Of a DNA stretch of 23,064 bases, positions 1 to 8,600 are shown piece after piece. The DNA comes from Stephanodiscus triporus. Taxonomy: Eukaryota; Bacillariophyta; Thalassiosirophyceae; Thalassiosirales; Thalassiosiraceae. Made by a program: the position numbers and the translations under genes. The stretch spans positions 1-23,064 of the forward strand of contig JALLAZ010000947.1 of assembly GCA_036939755.1 (NCBI GenBank). The letters are read 5' to 3'. Below the pieces are notes generated by a model. That model was not told where the DNA came from, did no database searches, and worked only from the letters and a program-made list of their open reading frames with translations. Numbering within the stretch: position 1 is the first letter of the stretch; every line of letters starts with the position of its first letter.

Positions 1-657
1 GTGCACCCCACCTTCCTCAACGCCGCCGACAGGGCGGTTTTCGAGTTTGACTCGATGCATGGCGACACATCTGCAATAATCGCCAGCACCCGTCAGACCG
101 TCAACGTTGTTGCACAAGACGTTGGCACTGACTTCGATAATGTGTGGTCGGATGGGAGTGAGTACTGTCTCCCTTTTGCGTGCAACCCCAACCCGCGTAT
201 TGGGATTTTGTGGCAAAATGGCTGCAACAATTTGTACCCCTACAGGATGAGCCGCGCGCGCCTCTACGCTGCAAAAACGTTGCACCAGCAGATTCCCATA
301 CTGCGCGTGACCTTCATGAGCAGGGAGGAGCAGCACACGAGCGCGGTGCGAGGCGATGACATTGTCATTGAATGCTCCCCGACGCGCACCTCCAGGGGGT
401 TTGGCAGTGTGGCACCACCACCGCCACCCAATGCTTTTGCCATGCGTGGCGGCGGTGGCAGCAACTTTGGCGGTGGCTATGGGGGTGCTATGAGCCGTGG
501 CTTTGGCGGCAATGGTGGTGGTGATGATCATGTCCTTGGTGGTGTCGGTGGCGGCGGCGCGGCCACGATGGCGGCGGCGGTGGGTGGCCGCAATGGTGGT
601 GGTGGTATTAGCAGCTCCGGTGGTGGCCGCCGCTATGGCGGTGGCCGCAACCAATGA
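1..657 (+). CDS. Partial protein with Gly-rich C-terminus, function unknown
   Basis: The reading frame is open from the first base, which begins with GTG rather than ATG, so this is probably the 3' part of a longer gene. The 218 visible residues split into a compact N-terminal part (residues 1-130) and a low-complexity tail (about 135-218) of Gly-rich repeats with scattered Arg, such as GGGGSNFGGGYGG and GGGRRYGGGRNQ. Such tails resemble RGG/GAR-type RNA-binding regions, but I do not recognise the N-terminal part and assign no function. The base composition is clearly G+C-richer than the DNA right of 2.3 kb. The stop is TGA at 655-657, and the same frame stays protein-like for another 66 codons after it (see the next feature). 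The true C-terminus could therefore lie further downstream through a cryptic intron or a nonsense mutation. Confidence 0.5.
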   Translation: MHPTFLNAADRAVFEFDSMHGDTSAIIASTRQTVNVVAQDVGTDFDNVWSDGSEYCLPFACNPNPRIGILWQNGCNNLYPYRMSRARLYAAKTLHQQIPILRVTFMSREEQHTSAVRGDDIVIECSPTRTSRGFGSVAPPPPPNAFAMRGGGGSNFGGGYGGAMSRGFGGNGGGDDHVLGGVGGGGAATMAAAVGGRNGGGGISSSGGGRRYGGGRNQ

Positions 658-855
658 AAGTCTCCTCCTCAAAGCAACGAGATTGGCATCCCATTGACGA
701 CGACTGAAGGCAAAAGGCGTGCGGTTACAACAATCGTCGAACACATGTCTGTGGATGGCACGGATGGGGATGAATCGGAGGAAAACGAGGATATCGAAGA
801 AAAAAACCAATATGCTGGACAAGGAAAAGGCAGTGATGATTTTGACGACTTGTGA
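658..855 (+). other. Coding-like in-frame extension after the TGA at 655-657
   Basis: Immediately after the TGA, the same frame reads 65 codons with a natural-looking composition. It begins KSPPQSNEIGIPLTTTEGKR and passes into an acidic stretch (DGTDGDESEENEDIEE), ending at a second TGA (853-855). Acidic tails behind Gly-rich regions are plausible protein ends. Explanations are an intron inside the GT-rich Gly-codon region ending at an AG near 660 or 674, a nonsense mutation, or chance. No single splice pair stands out because the region is full of GT dinucleotides. Confidence 0.3.
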
Positions 856-1048
856 ACAGGGGATGGATGGGGCAAAGGGGGGGGGGCTTTTACAACTAGC
901 GGTGGTGCATTTCATACAAAAATTGTCTAGAAAATAGAACTAAAAATAGTATTTGCTTATTTTGGTCGAATTCCTCTCACCAAAAATCTTAGAAAACATT
1001 GTTTCCACCACTCTCATGATTTTGTGCGTAACGTAATGACTAGGTACC

Positions 1049-1192
1049 ACAAATAAGCTAGATACCATACCATACCATATGTACGCGTACATACAGAAAT
1101 AAGCTAGATACCATACACCAAATAAGCTAGATACATACCATAATATGTGCGTACCGACAGGAATAAGGTAGTTACCATACCATATGTACGCC
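1049..1192. repeat. Imperfect tandem repeats upstream of the three-exon gene
   Basis: Three copies of AAATAAGCTAGATAC begin near 1051, 1097 and 1120. A fourth diverged copy (GAATAAGGTAGTTACC) begins at 1161. The copies are separated by CCATACCATATGTACG-like sequence. The block ends about 12 bp before the first ATG of the next gene, so it lies in its probable promoter or 5' UTR. The rest of 856-1203 shows no gene that I can support. Confidence 0.6.
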
Positions 1193-1203
1193 TCAAAACT
1201 ATT

Positions 1204-2229
1204 ATGAAGAGAAACACAAGCCACAGCAACATGGAAGAAGTGAATGAGGCTGAGGGCGCGATCTATGTCGTTGAGGGGGTTAATCATGACATGGTGATGG
1301 GGCTCCGGCGCGAGGTTGTGATTTGGGAGGACACGGTTCGCGGAGCCTGCAACGGACAGAGGAGATTCGACTATCAACACATTAGCGAAGTGATCCAGAA
1401 CCTGGGGAATTATATCCATCGGGTAGGCGGCACCGAGCTCACAAAAAACTGGTTCTCCGGATTTTATGAGAAGGAGGATGGAAAGATAGAGATGATAACC
1501 ACCGTCGCGGACCAAAGGGTAAGTGGGGGGAGGAGTCGATGGATAAATATATTCTGCTCAACACAGATTGCTAACCAACTTATGTCGTCGTTCTCACAAA
1601 ATGACAGGTGATCATGGGATGTCTCGTGATGGCCTGTGGGCACATGCGCGAAAAATACAGCTGCAATGAGCATGGCATGTGGACAACTGTGCAGGAGACT
1701 GCCCAGGGCCTGATCGAGGACGAAGACATGGCGCGGTTCGCGGCGCTAATTGAGTACGACGTAAATAACAATTACGTCGATGATGACGAATTGGATGACA
1801 TCCATGGTGAGTGGAATAGTTATGTCGCAGGGGGAAGGATTGAATATTGCACGGTCGCAATTGGGACTGAAGAGGCCGACGAATGGGAAAACGACGAGGA
1901 GAACCACCATCCCGAGCCTGAAAACCAAGGTCACAAGTATGCACTTGCGTGGCATCAGTTGTCCGCATTCTACGCCTGGGCGGAGAACCACTCGACTGAG
2001 GCATGGGCCATGGCGCAGGAATTCGAGGTGAGTTTGTGTCTTTTCTTTTCCTCTATGAATATCAGAACATTATTATGACTCATTTTCTTGTTAGACGACT
2101 TATCGCCACATGGTCGCGGAACACTTGGCGCCGGGAGTAGTGGAGCGGAGGTCCCTTAGGGATAACTGGAGTTTTGGAGGCGCGGCGGAGGAAGCAGCAG
2201 CGGCGGAAGCCATGGGAGGGAGACGATGA
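1204..2229 (+). CDS. Three-exon gene, 289-aa acidic protein, unknown function
   Basis: Exons are 1204-1518, 1608-2027 and 2095-2229. The joins are supported by classical donors (GTAAGT at 1519, GTGAGT at 2028) and acceptors (ACAG ending at 1607, TTAG ending at 2094). Both introns are phase 0, and all three exons stay in one frame to a TGA at 2227-2229. ATG 1204 is the first ATG in the frame; ATG 1231 (MEEVNEAEG) is an alternative start. The product has a Cys/His-containing segment (CLVMACGHMREKYSCNEHG) at the exon 1/2 junction, a strongly acidic middle, and an Ala/Glu-rich end. I recognise no family. The DNA is G+C-richer than the region to the right, and the stop lies about 25 bp before a telomere-type array. 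Confidence 0.6.
1519..1607 (+). other. Intron 1 of the three-exon gene (89 nt)
   Basis: It starts GTAAGT and ends ATGACAG, phase 0. Removing it joins two open frames (DQR to VIMGC). Read through, the first frame would stop just after the acceptor. Confidence 0.7.
2028..2094 (+). other. Intron 2 of the three-exon gene (67 nt)
   Basis: It starts GTGAGT, has a pyrimidine-rich 3' part and ends TTGTTAG, phase 0. Removing it joins QEFE to TTYRHMVAEH, which continues to a clean stop. Confidence 0.65.
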
Positions 2230-2253
2230 GAGTGACGACGAGGAAGAGAGGGA

Positions 2254-2295
2254 TTAGGGTTAGGGTTAGGGTTAAGGTTAGGGTTAGGGTTAGGG
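2254..2295 (+). repeat. Interstitial telomere-type array (TTAGGG)7
   Basis: There are seven contiguous hexamers: six perfect TTAGGG and one variant TTAAGG (2272-2277). The G-rich strand reads left to right, which is the orientation expected if the left-hand DNA (1-2253) once ended in a telomere here. The array lies at the change from G+C-rich to A+T-richer sequence, and it interrupts a faint minus-strand coding trace on its right side. Confidence 0.9.
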
Positions 2296-2880
2296 GACAT
2301 TGAGCAACGGGCCGGGCGAGCATCGCAGGGAATGTTATAGTGATAGTTAAAATTAGGATTGCATGTTATTGATTTTGGAATTACCAAGAATAAGTGGTAG
2401 CGTAATGATAATCTCTCATCGATGTAGATCCCTTTTTGCCTCAAGGTTTGAATCAGATCCTGATAACACCCAACAGATGCACCGAAGAGAATAATTGTGA
2501 TATCAAGGATTTTTGTTTGGCCTATTGCCACCTACGGAAGTTTAAGACCCCATCTTAAACCCATTCAAATAGTACAAGTGTAATTTTTACTACTTACTAC
2601 GTAGGACATTGTCCAATTTGTTCAAAGATGACAATCAGCAGGGGTGGCAGGCAAGTGACAGTCACCTTAGTTATAAGATGACAGTCACGTTAATCACTAT
2701 TGCCAAGCATAGTATTTTCTCTTTATTATGTCGAACTGGAATCAATTCTCCCCACAAAGTACTTACAATTCTTACATTGTGCAACCAACACATTGAACTT
2801 TATTGCATCTAAACCTGCCGCAACTTGGTCCACCATTGCATACAATTGCACCTCGCACTCCACTTTTGGATGACCTGACG
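2296..2880 (-). pseudogene. Possible decayed minus-strand gene in three blocks
   Basis: Three separate minus-strand stretches read like fragments of one protein. The first lies around 2870-2750 (includes VDQVAAGLDAIKFNVLVAQC), the second around 2525-2390 (includes GCYQDLIQTLRQKGIYIDER), and the third around 2360-2296 (YHYNIPCDARPARCSMSP). A strong donor (GTAAGT, reverse strand near 2754) follows the first block and a YAG acceptor precedes the second. The interval between them holds the TGACTGTCA-type repeat. The third block runs straight into the telomeric array, so the gene looks truncated there. The protein was not identified, and part of this could be chance. Confidence 0.25.
2627..2695. 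repeat. Copy of the intergenic TGACNGTCA repeat family
   Basis: This contains AAGATGACAATCAGC, then GTGACAGTCACCTTAG, then AAGATGACAGTCACG. Related words recur at 4506-4800, 8957-8980, 11020-11110 and 12413-12425. It lies about 200 bp upstream of the histone H3 variant. Confidence 0.5.
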
Positions 2881-2891
2881 ACCAAGTAAAC

Positions 2892-3293
2892 ATGGCCAGA
2901 GTCAAATCATCCCCCATAAGGTATTGCGGAGGCAAGAGTCTTCGCAAGCTTCCAACAAAGTCAGGCCGCTTAGCCTGTGTGAAGAAACCACACCGTTATC
3001 GCCCGGGCACTGTTGCTCTCCGCGAGATTCGTCGCTATCAGAAATCTACCGATCTCCTAATCCGCAAGCTACCTTTTCAGCGTCTTGTTCGTGATATTGC
3101 ACAGTCCTTTAAAATTCGGGGTGAAGTTCCGCGATTCCAAAGTACTGCTGTCCTTGCTTTGCAAGAGTCATCTGAGGCTTTCCTTGTTGGAGTGTTTGAG
3201 GACACTAACTTATGCGCAATTCATGCCAAACGTGTGACTATCATGAACAGGGACATGCAGTTGGCGCTTAGGATTCGTGGTGTGCGTCGCTAG
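2892..3293 (+). CDS. Divergent histone H3 variant (intronless)
   Basis: This is a 133-aa core histone of the nucleosome. The fold is unmistakable: [50 protein letters not shown] and RIRG match canonical H3. Two regions differ sharply. The N-terminal tail (after Met: [20 protein letters not shown]) is six residues shorter than usual. It keeps equivalents of K4, K14, K18, K23 and K36, has Arg at position 9 and Tyr at 10, and lacks the K27 segment. Loop 1 has a three-residue insertion ([11 protein letters not shown] instead of FK-TDL-RFQ). A longer loop 1 plus a divergent tail is typical of CENP-A/CenH3 proteins, but helix 2 and the C-terminus stay close to canonical H3, including the Thr in EDTNLC. 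It could be a centromeric-type variant, a fast-evolving host variant or an element-carried H3. The start is the only ATG before the tail. No histone 3' stem-loop was seen downstream. Confidence 0.9.
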   Translation: MARVKSSPIRYCGGKSLRKLPTKSGRLACVKKPHRYRPGTVALREIRRYQKSTDLLIRKLPFQRLVRDIAQSFKIRGEVPRFQSTAVLALQESSEAFLVGVFEDTNLCAIHAKRVTIMNRDMQLALRIRGVRR

Positions 3294-3710
3294 ATTTGCA
3301 GCACCAATGCAGCCGCGTTATTATCCCGTCGAAGGACATGCAGTATTGTAGAGGATGATATTGTGGTGAGGATGACGTCTGTCGATCTGTAGACAAGCGT
3401 TGACTGAACAAAGGAGATGGCAGATGTCAACGCAAAATGCGAACAAGGGGTGGCAGACGACTTAGATTAATAAAACTAAAGCAACGGTAATGAAGGAAGG
3501 GAGCACAGATAAATAGCGTGATAAGGATAATCGTTACAACAACTACATAATAGCAATTGACAAACTAAGATTATTGACACAGAGAACAGAGAGCAAATCT
3601 TAACAAAACGAACAGCTAGGAAGAAGTATTCATTTGGTGAGTAATGATAATTGCAAACGATTATACTTTTATCCTCCTTAGAAAGGTATCAACATCTAGA
3701 TGTGTTTGCG
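3294..3710. other. Gene-free stretch after the H3 variant, with a possible poly(A) signal
   Basis: The only signal seen is AATAAA at 3469-3474, about 175 bp after the H3 stop and a possible polyadenylation signal. If used, it implies a polyadenylated H3 mRNA rather than a replication-dependent stem-loop message. No other gene or repeat was recognised. Confidence 0.35.
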
Positions 3711-4436
3711 TCAATGACGAAGTGATAGAAGCAAATGGACATCTTCTTCATTCACAGACACAGAGTCAAGGCAACTAAGAATAGGAGTAGGAAACATATA
3801 TTGCGATCCGTCTGGATAGTAATCAGGTGCCATGATACATCGAAAGTCTTGCAATCCATCAAAAACTATGTTTGTTTCACAGGTTTTTTTTACATCGCAG
3901 TCAAAGGTAGAATGATTTTCATTGGAGGGCTTGCAATGGTAACCGTGTTGATCATGCGCTTTGCTACATAATATCATCTCATCATTGCAATATTGCTTCA
4001 CCAGAAGATTATGTTTTAGCTCCATATCACAATATTCTCTGTATGCAAGTAAACAGCTCTTCTCAAATTTTTTCTTTGCACATGTTAGCTTTTGATTCAT
4101 AATGTGCTGTTCATACGAGAGTGGTCTTTGCATGGCTCCATTTAGAAAAGAAAGAATGGAAACAGTTTCACTCTGAATCTCGGCCATTGGAGATTGCAAC
4201 TCTAGAAGCTCAGTTAGGCTACAATTAGTTGAATACCGTGAAAGAAGGAGAACACGTTCATTATTTACAACAGAGGAGAACATGTTCAAATCAGTCTGCA
4301 TGTTTTGAAATCCTCTTGGAGGTACACCGTGACATTCAATATTGGTGCAATTGGTTGCATTGGGAGTTGAGGATTTTCTTTTATTGAATTGTCTTGGCAT
4401 GATTTCAGGGAGAGTTACTCTTTGTGCACAAGGCAT
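3711..4436 (-). CDS. Cys-rich 241-aa protein, unknown function
   Basis: An uninterrupted minus-strand frame starts at ATG 4436 (MPCAQRVTLPEIMPRQF); a second ATG twelve codons later is an alternative start. About fifteen cysteines are spread over the whole length, several near His (NCTNIECHG, EYCDMELKH, DQHGYHCKPSNENH, FDCDVKKTCE), which could suggest metal binding, but no known zinc-finger spacing is evident. There is no signal peptide or membrane segment. An upstream exon is possible. It lies divergently from the Ulp1-SET gene across a 1.25-kb repeat-rich spacer. Support is only length and composition, so it may be a real gene of the putative element or a chance frame. Confidence 0.45.
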   Translation of the reverse strand: MPCAQRVTLPEIMPRQFNKRKSSTPNATNCTNIECHGVPPRGFQNMQTDLNMFSSVVNNERVLLLSRYSTNCSLTELLELQSPMAEIQSETVSILSFLNGAMQRPLSYEQHIMNQKLTCAKKKFEKSCLLAYREYCDMELKHNLLVKQYCNDEMILCSKAHDQHGYHCKPSNENHSTFDCDVKKTCETNIVFDGLQDFRCIMAPDYYPDGSQYMFPTPILSCLDSVSVNEEDVHLLLSLRH

Positions 4437-4505
4437 GAAATGACAGGTGATATCTCACAGCACCCAGCATGCCCCAACATAAATCATGTCATAATGTTAA
4501 ACAAG

Positions 4506-4890
4506 ATGTCAGGGTCCTTGGCAAGTAATTTAATGATTCGTCTTGCCTCCAAAATTCTTTGCCAAGGTGACTGTCACCTTCGTTGGTTTTGCGTCAGTGA
4601 TGTCAACTCGCTGTTGCACACGGCATGTGAAAGAAGATGACAGGGTCTTTCCTATATTTGTCTTGCCTCCAAATCACTTTGATAAAGTGGCTGTCACCTT
4701 CATTGACAATGTGATAGTGTTGACACCTTGCTGTACTGGGCGGTCTTGCCTCCCAATTTCTTAGCTAAAGTGGCTGACACCTTGTTTAACAATGTAACAA
4801 AGTTATTGCCTTGCTGTTGGGCATGGCACTGAGAGATAACAAAATAGTGCCTTGCTGTTGGGCATGGCACAGAGAGATGACGAATTTGTC
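4506..4890. repeat. Cluster of degenerate tandem repeats with TGACTGTCA core
   Basis: Three diverged units carry GTCTTGCCTCC at 4540, 4660 and 4743, each followed by AAGGTGACTGTCACCTT or a decayed form of it. Two units are preceded by GATGWCAGGGTC (4506, 4637). Behind them are two 43-bp tandem copies of CCTTGCTGTTGGGCATGGCA (about 4806 and 4849). A further copy of that last word lies after the Ulp1-SET gene (about 8974). The core is a short palindrome (GGTGACTGTCACC), a possible protein-binding site or hairpin. No gene is supported in 4437-5691. Confidence 0.6.
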
Positions 4891-4972
4891 AACAATCCAC
4901 ATGAGTAGGAGTTATTAGTGTATAGAGATGATTCCTGAGCACTCTCTATCACTGAGACCTGTGAATCTTGCA

Positions 4973-5101
4973 ACATTTTCTATTTTCTGAAACTCTAATT
5001 TTAGCTCCTGAGTTCAAATCAACTCTTACTACACGCTATCAGAGCACCTTAATTCAATCAAATCTTAAATGTTAACAGAGTGCCTTACTTCAATTATGAG
5101 T
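4973..5101 (+). repeat. 129-bp direct repeat, left copy
   Basis: This stretch (from ACATTTTCTATTTTCTGAAA to CAATTATGAGT) matches 9080-9208 in the same orientation with only about five mismatches, the first 95 bp or so being identical. Weaker similarity extends upstream to about 4850. The two copies are 4107 bp apart and bracket the Ulp1-SET gene. A small inverted repeat (GAGTT-CAAATC-AACTC) lies inside. No LTR-type TG..CA ends are visible. Confidence 0.9.
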
Positions 5102-5384
5102 CAAGAGGGGTTAGGGGGAAGGGGAGGAGGAGGAGGAGGGGGAGCATAAAAAGGGGAAACTGCCTCATGCCATAAAGGCATGGGGCCCAGGTTGAACTTT
5201 GACACCCTACCATCTCAAACTTGATTGAGGGTGCGCAAAACTTAAAGAGAATAATGGGCACCAAAGAGTGGTTGGTAGAAAGTCATTAACTTCAAATATT
5301 ATTATATGTGTGTGTTATTAACTTGACTTCGGGGTACTTAGTGTAGGTGAGCTAAAACACTACCATATGTTGTATCTATGGGAA
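5102..5384. other. Purine-rich tract in the upstream spacer of Ulp1-SET
   Basis: 5106-5159 is almost pure purine on the plus strand (runs of GGGGGAAGGGGAGG and AGGAGG), followed by ordinary A+T-rich sequence. No coding region was recognised. It could influence chromatin structure or G-quadruplex formation, but this is composition only. Confidence 0.4.
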
Positions 5385-5577
5385 AGATGGAGGTTGAAAA
5401 AGGGATTAGTTAGTATGGAAGCATGCAACCAACCATCGTACGTACGTACATACCAAGGCCTAGATGGGAGGTTGAAAAGGGATCAGTTATGGTAGTATTG
5501 TACGTAGGCATGACTGTCATACTTACGTAATACGTACATACCAAGGCCAAGATGGGATCGGAGGTTGAAAGGGATCT
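5385..5577 (+). promoter_or_regulatory. Triplicated upstream module before Ulp1-SET
   Basis: Three copies of GATGGGAGGTTGAAAAGGGA-like sequence begin near 5385, 5463 and 5550. They are separated by TACGTA-rich stretches and CATACCAAGGCC (twice). Two related copies lie before the 597-aa gene (about 12200 and 12254), also followed by GTACGTA and CATACATAC. The same words at similar distances upstream of two different start codons (about 115-310 bp and 250-340 bp) suggest a shared regulatory or transcribed leader module. A decayed mobile repeat would also fit. Confidence 0.55.
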
Positions 5578-5691
5578 TCTCTCTATGAACCCTGTCGAGA
5601 GAGATAGAGGGAGACTGCATAGTCATCATCTACCATAGGCTATCATCACACCACACCACTCACCTCAAAGTATTAAAAATCACACACCACC

Positions 5692-8600
5692 ATGGATGAA
5701 ATGGATGATTACTACCGCAATAAGATAAGTCTATGTCCGAAATACATTGAGTGGACAGGACTTCCAGACAACTCAGAGATGTTTTATTGCAAAACAACAT
5801 ATCATAAGCCAGATGATGAAACTAAACTGCTAGCTCATATAAGAAGGACAATAGTGACGAACGATAGAGCAGCACAGAAAAGAAAGAAGCCAAAATCTGA
5901 GCCACTCACATATGATGAACTATTAGAGAAAGTGAGGAACAATAATGTTTACAAGGAGTTCATGAAACTTGAACCCGGTGAAATGAAATTTTATGATTGC
6001 AGGAATTATGAAAATGGTAATGCCGCTGACAAAATAAGACTGATGAAACGAATCAGTAATCGCATGAATTGCAATAAAAGGAGATCATCTGGCGTTGACG
6101 TAAAAATTAGAAAAAGTGGCACCGTTGTTGCGGATAGCATCGGCGTGGACGTAGAGATTGAAACGAAAGACGCCGCTGTGGCGTTGTTGAGTTTGAACAA
6201 CCCCGGGGGAGGGGATGGGACTTCACCCCTAAACAACGTTGTCATCGAGGGGAGGGGTGCGGAGGCAGAGGAGGCGGATGGGAGGAGGGACGATATCAAC
6301 TTTGAGGGGGGTGGAGACGCCGTTGTGGCGTTGTTGAGTTTGGACAACCCCAGGGGGGGGGATGTGACTTCACCCCTAAACAACATTGTCATCGAGGGGA
6401 GGGGTGCAGAGGCAGAGGAGGCGGACGGGAGGAGGGACGATATTGACTTTGAGGGGGGTAGAGACGCCGTTGTGGCGTTGTTGAGTTTGGACAACCCCAG
6501 GGGGGGGGATGCGACTTCACCCCTAAGCAACGTTGTCATCAAGGAGGGGGGGGGTACAGAGGCAGAGGAGGAGGACGGGGGGAATGGCAACAACTTGGGG
6601 TGGGGCGAGGAGGAGACTACGTTGACAGACGGCGCAATAGACCCGGGTGGTGACGTGGGTGCCGACGACAGGTCGACGGAGGAAGAGGATGAGATTGGCC
6701 TCATTTTTGAGTTGGAAGGCAAAGAAACAAAAGTATGCTTGAGAGACCTTGGAAGCTACGTGAAGTTCAGCAAAGAGTGTCGTCATAAAGGATACAAGAG
6801 TGGCACTGTTAACACATACCTTTCTGCCCAGCTCTTTTCAGCACCAATGGGAAAAAGAAGTACAGTGCAAAATAACGTGGCAAAATTTGAGGAAGGAACC
6901 CTCAATGAGGATAATTTATCTGTGCTGAAAAGCATCAGCGAGGCTGTCCAAAGAAGTTGGAAGGATAAATACATGAAGAAGAAATTCAATGCTCCTAAAA
7001 CATTTCAATCTCGTAAATTGAACCAAGAGAAGACCCGCAAGATTAATCAACAATACATCGATGACTTGGATTTGGTTGAGGTGAGAGAACTCATTGAGAT
7101 CTTTGAGACAATCTATCCAGACATTCGGGTTACCGAGGTATGGTTCCTCAAGAAAAAAGATATGGGGGATGGGTTTGAGGATTTTCATTATGATTACGGC
7201 TCATCAATGGGAGGATTTAATGCTGTGTCCTCCACGATTGTTGTAAACCTTGGTGTTTTCTCCGATGCTTCAGAGAGGACGGGGGAGGAGGATGATGAGG
7301 AGGCGGGGAATGCGAATGAGGAGGATGAGGATGATGAGAGCCAAGTGGAAGAGAGTAGCGGCGCGATGGGTGAGCAGTGCGATGGATATCAAGTCTCTCC
7401 TTCGTTGAGGAAGCCTGGTCTACCGAAGGAAGTTGAAGGGGTGGAAGAAAGGAGGAGGGACTTCCAAGAAGCATTGATGCGAGATATCACCCCTGAAGAA
7501 GAACTCTTAATTCATCAGTCAATAAATCAAGATTTAAAGTTGCCATGGGGCATTTCTAGCCAAAACTTGAGTAAACTACAAGAAGGTTCGATCAATATGG
7601 ACATAATCCAAGTATACCTGACCAGATTTCTGTCTCAGCAAGATGAAAAGCTATGTGAAAAGGATCCAACAAGATTAAAATCTGTGTTCTACCCGTACTT
7701 CCTCCATAACTACTATGATGTAAGCACCGATAAATATATCTACAGGAATGTAAGGCATTATTCGAAGCGAAATAAAGTACCCGGCGGTGATATCTTCAAG
7801 ACCAAGTACATCTTCATACCTATCCACCAGGGCAACCACTTTACATGTGCTGTAATCTACATGCAAGACAAACGAATAATGTACTACGATTCGTATCTCA
7901 ACACGGACAGAACTAGGGCACTATGTTCTCATAAGAAAGAAAAACAAGAGAAGATTCTGCAAGCTCTTCTTCAATATTTGAAGGATGAGCACATAAACAA
8001 GCACTCCGTTGAGTTACCCGATCAACATCTTTGGGCATTGCACTCTTTCTGCCAAGCACCTCAACAGGACAATACCAAAGATTGTGGCATATTTGTTTGC
8101 TTGTATTGCGAACTTATCTTGCACGACCTTGATCTGACATTAATCACTCAAGATAAAATCAAGCAGGGAAAGTGGCGAAAGAAGATGATCTTGTCCATTT
8201 TGTCGATCAAGGATGACATCAGCAATGACGATAATGATGAGAACACTGATGAAGTGGAACTTCTTTCATCTTCTGACATTAATCGAAGCGTACAACAACT
8301 TAAGTTTCCTGTCAAAGCAAAACAAATTGTATCGAATTCGAAATGGGGAAAAAATTTGGTAACTACAACAGATTGCACTGGAAATCTTAATACGTTAGTT
8401 GAGTGTGAGAAGGGTTGTAAGGGCGGAATGAATTGCCCAAACAAGAGAATACAGACAGGTTTGTGGAAAAAAGTGGAAACAAAGGAAACACAGGGTAGTG
8501 GGAATGGCCTGTTTGCGATGGAGGACGTTAAAAAGGGTGATTATATCATCGAGTACGTGGGGCGAATAGTATATAAAGAACAAGACAACGTATACGGAAT

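Noticed and set aside
264..697. Overlapping open frames on both strands of the Gly-rich region
   Set aside because: These are shadows of GGN-rich codons. Their products are low-complexity and have no independent support.
2100..2531. Continuous 143-codon minus-strand ORF through the telomeric array
   Set aside because: The middle part is translated telomeric repeat (Asn-Pro) and the end is antisense of exon 3. Only the portion right of 2296 could be a gene remnant.
5000..5030. GAGTTCAAATCAACTC as a tRNA T-arm or SINE B box
   Set aside because: The loop size and flanks do not fit a T-arm and there is no A box or cloverleaf at the expected distance.
6006..6722. Long minus-strand open frame (238 codons) opposite the Ulp1-SET repeats
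   Set aside because: It is the antisense of the G-rich tandem repeats. The product is Ser/Pro/Leu low complexity and the plus-strand gene with catalytic domains explains the region.
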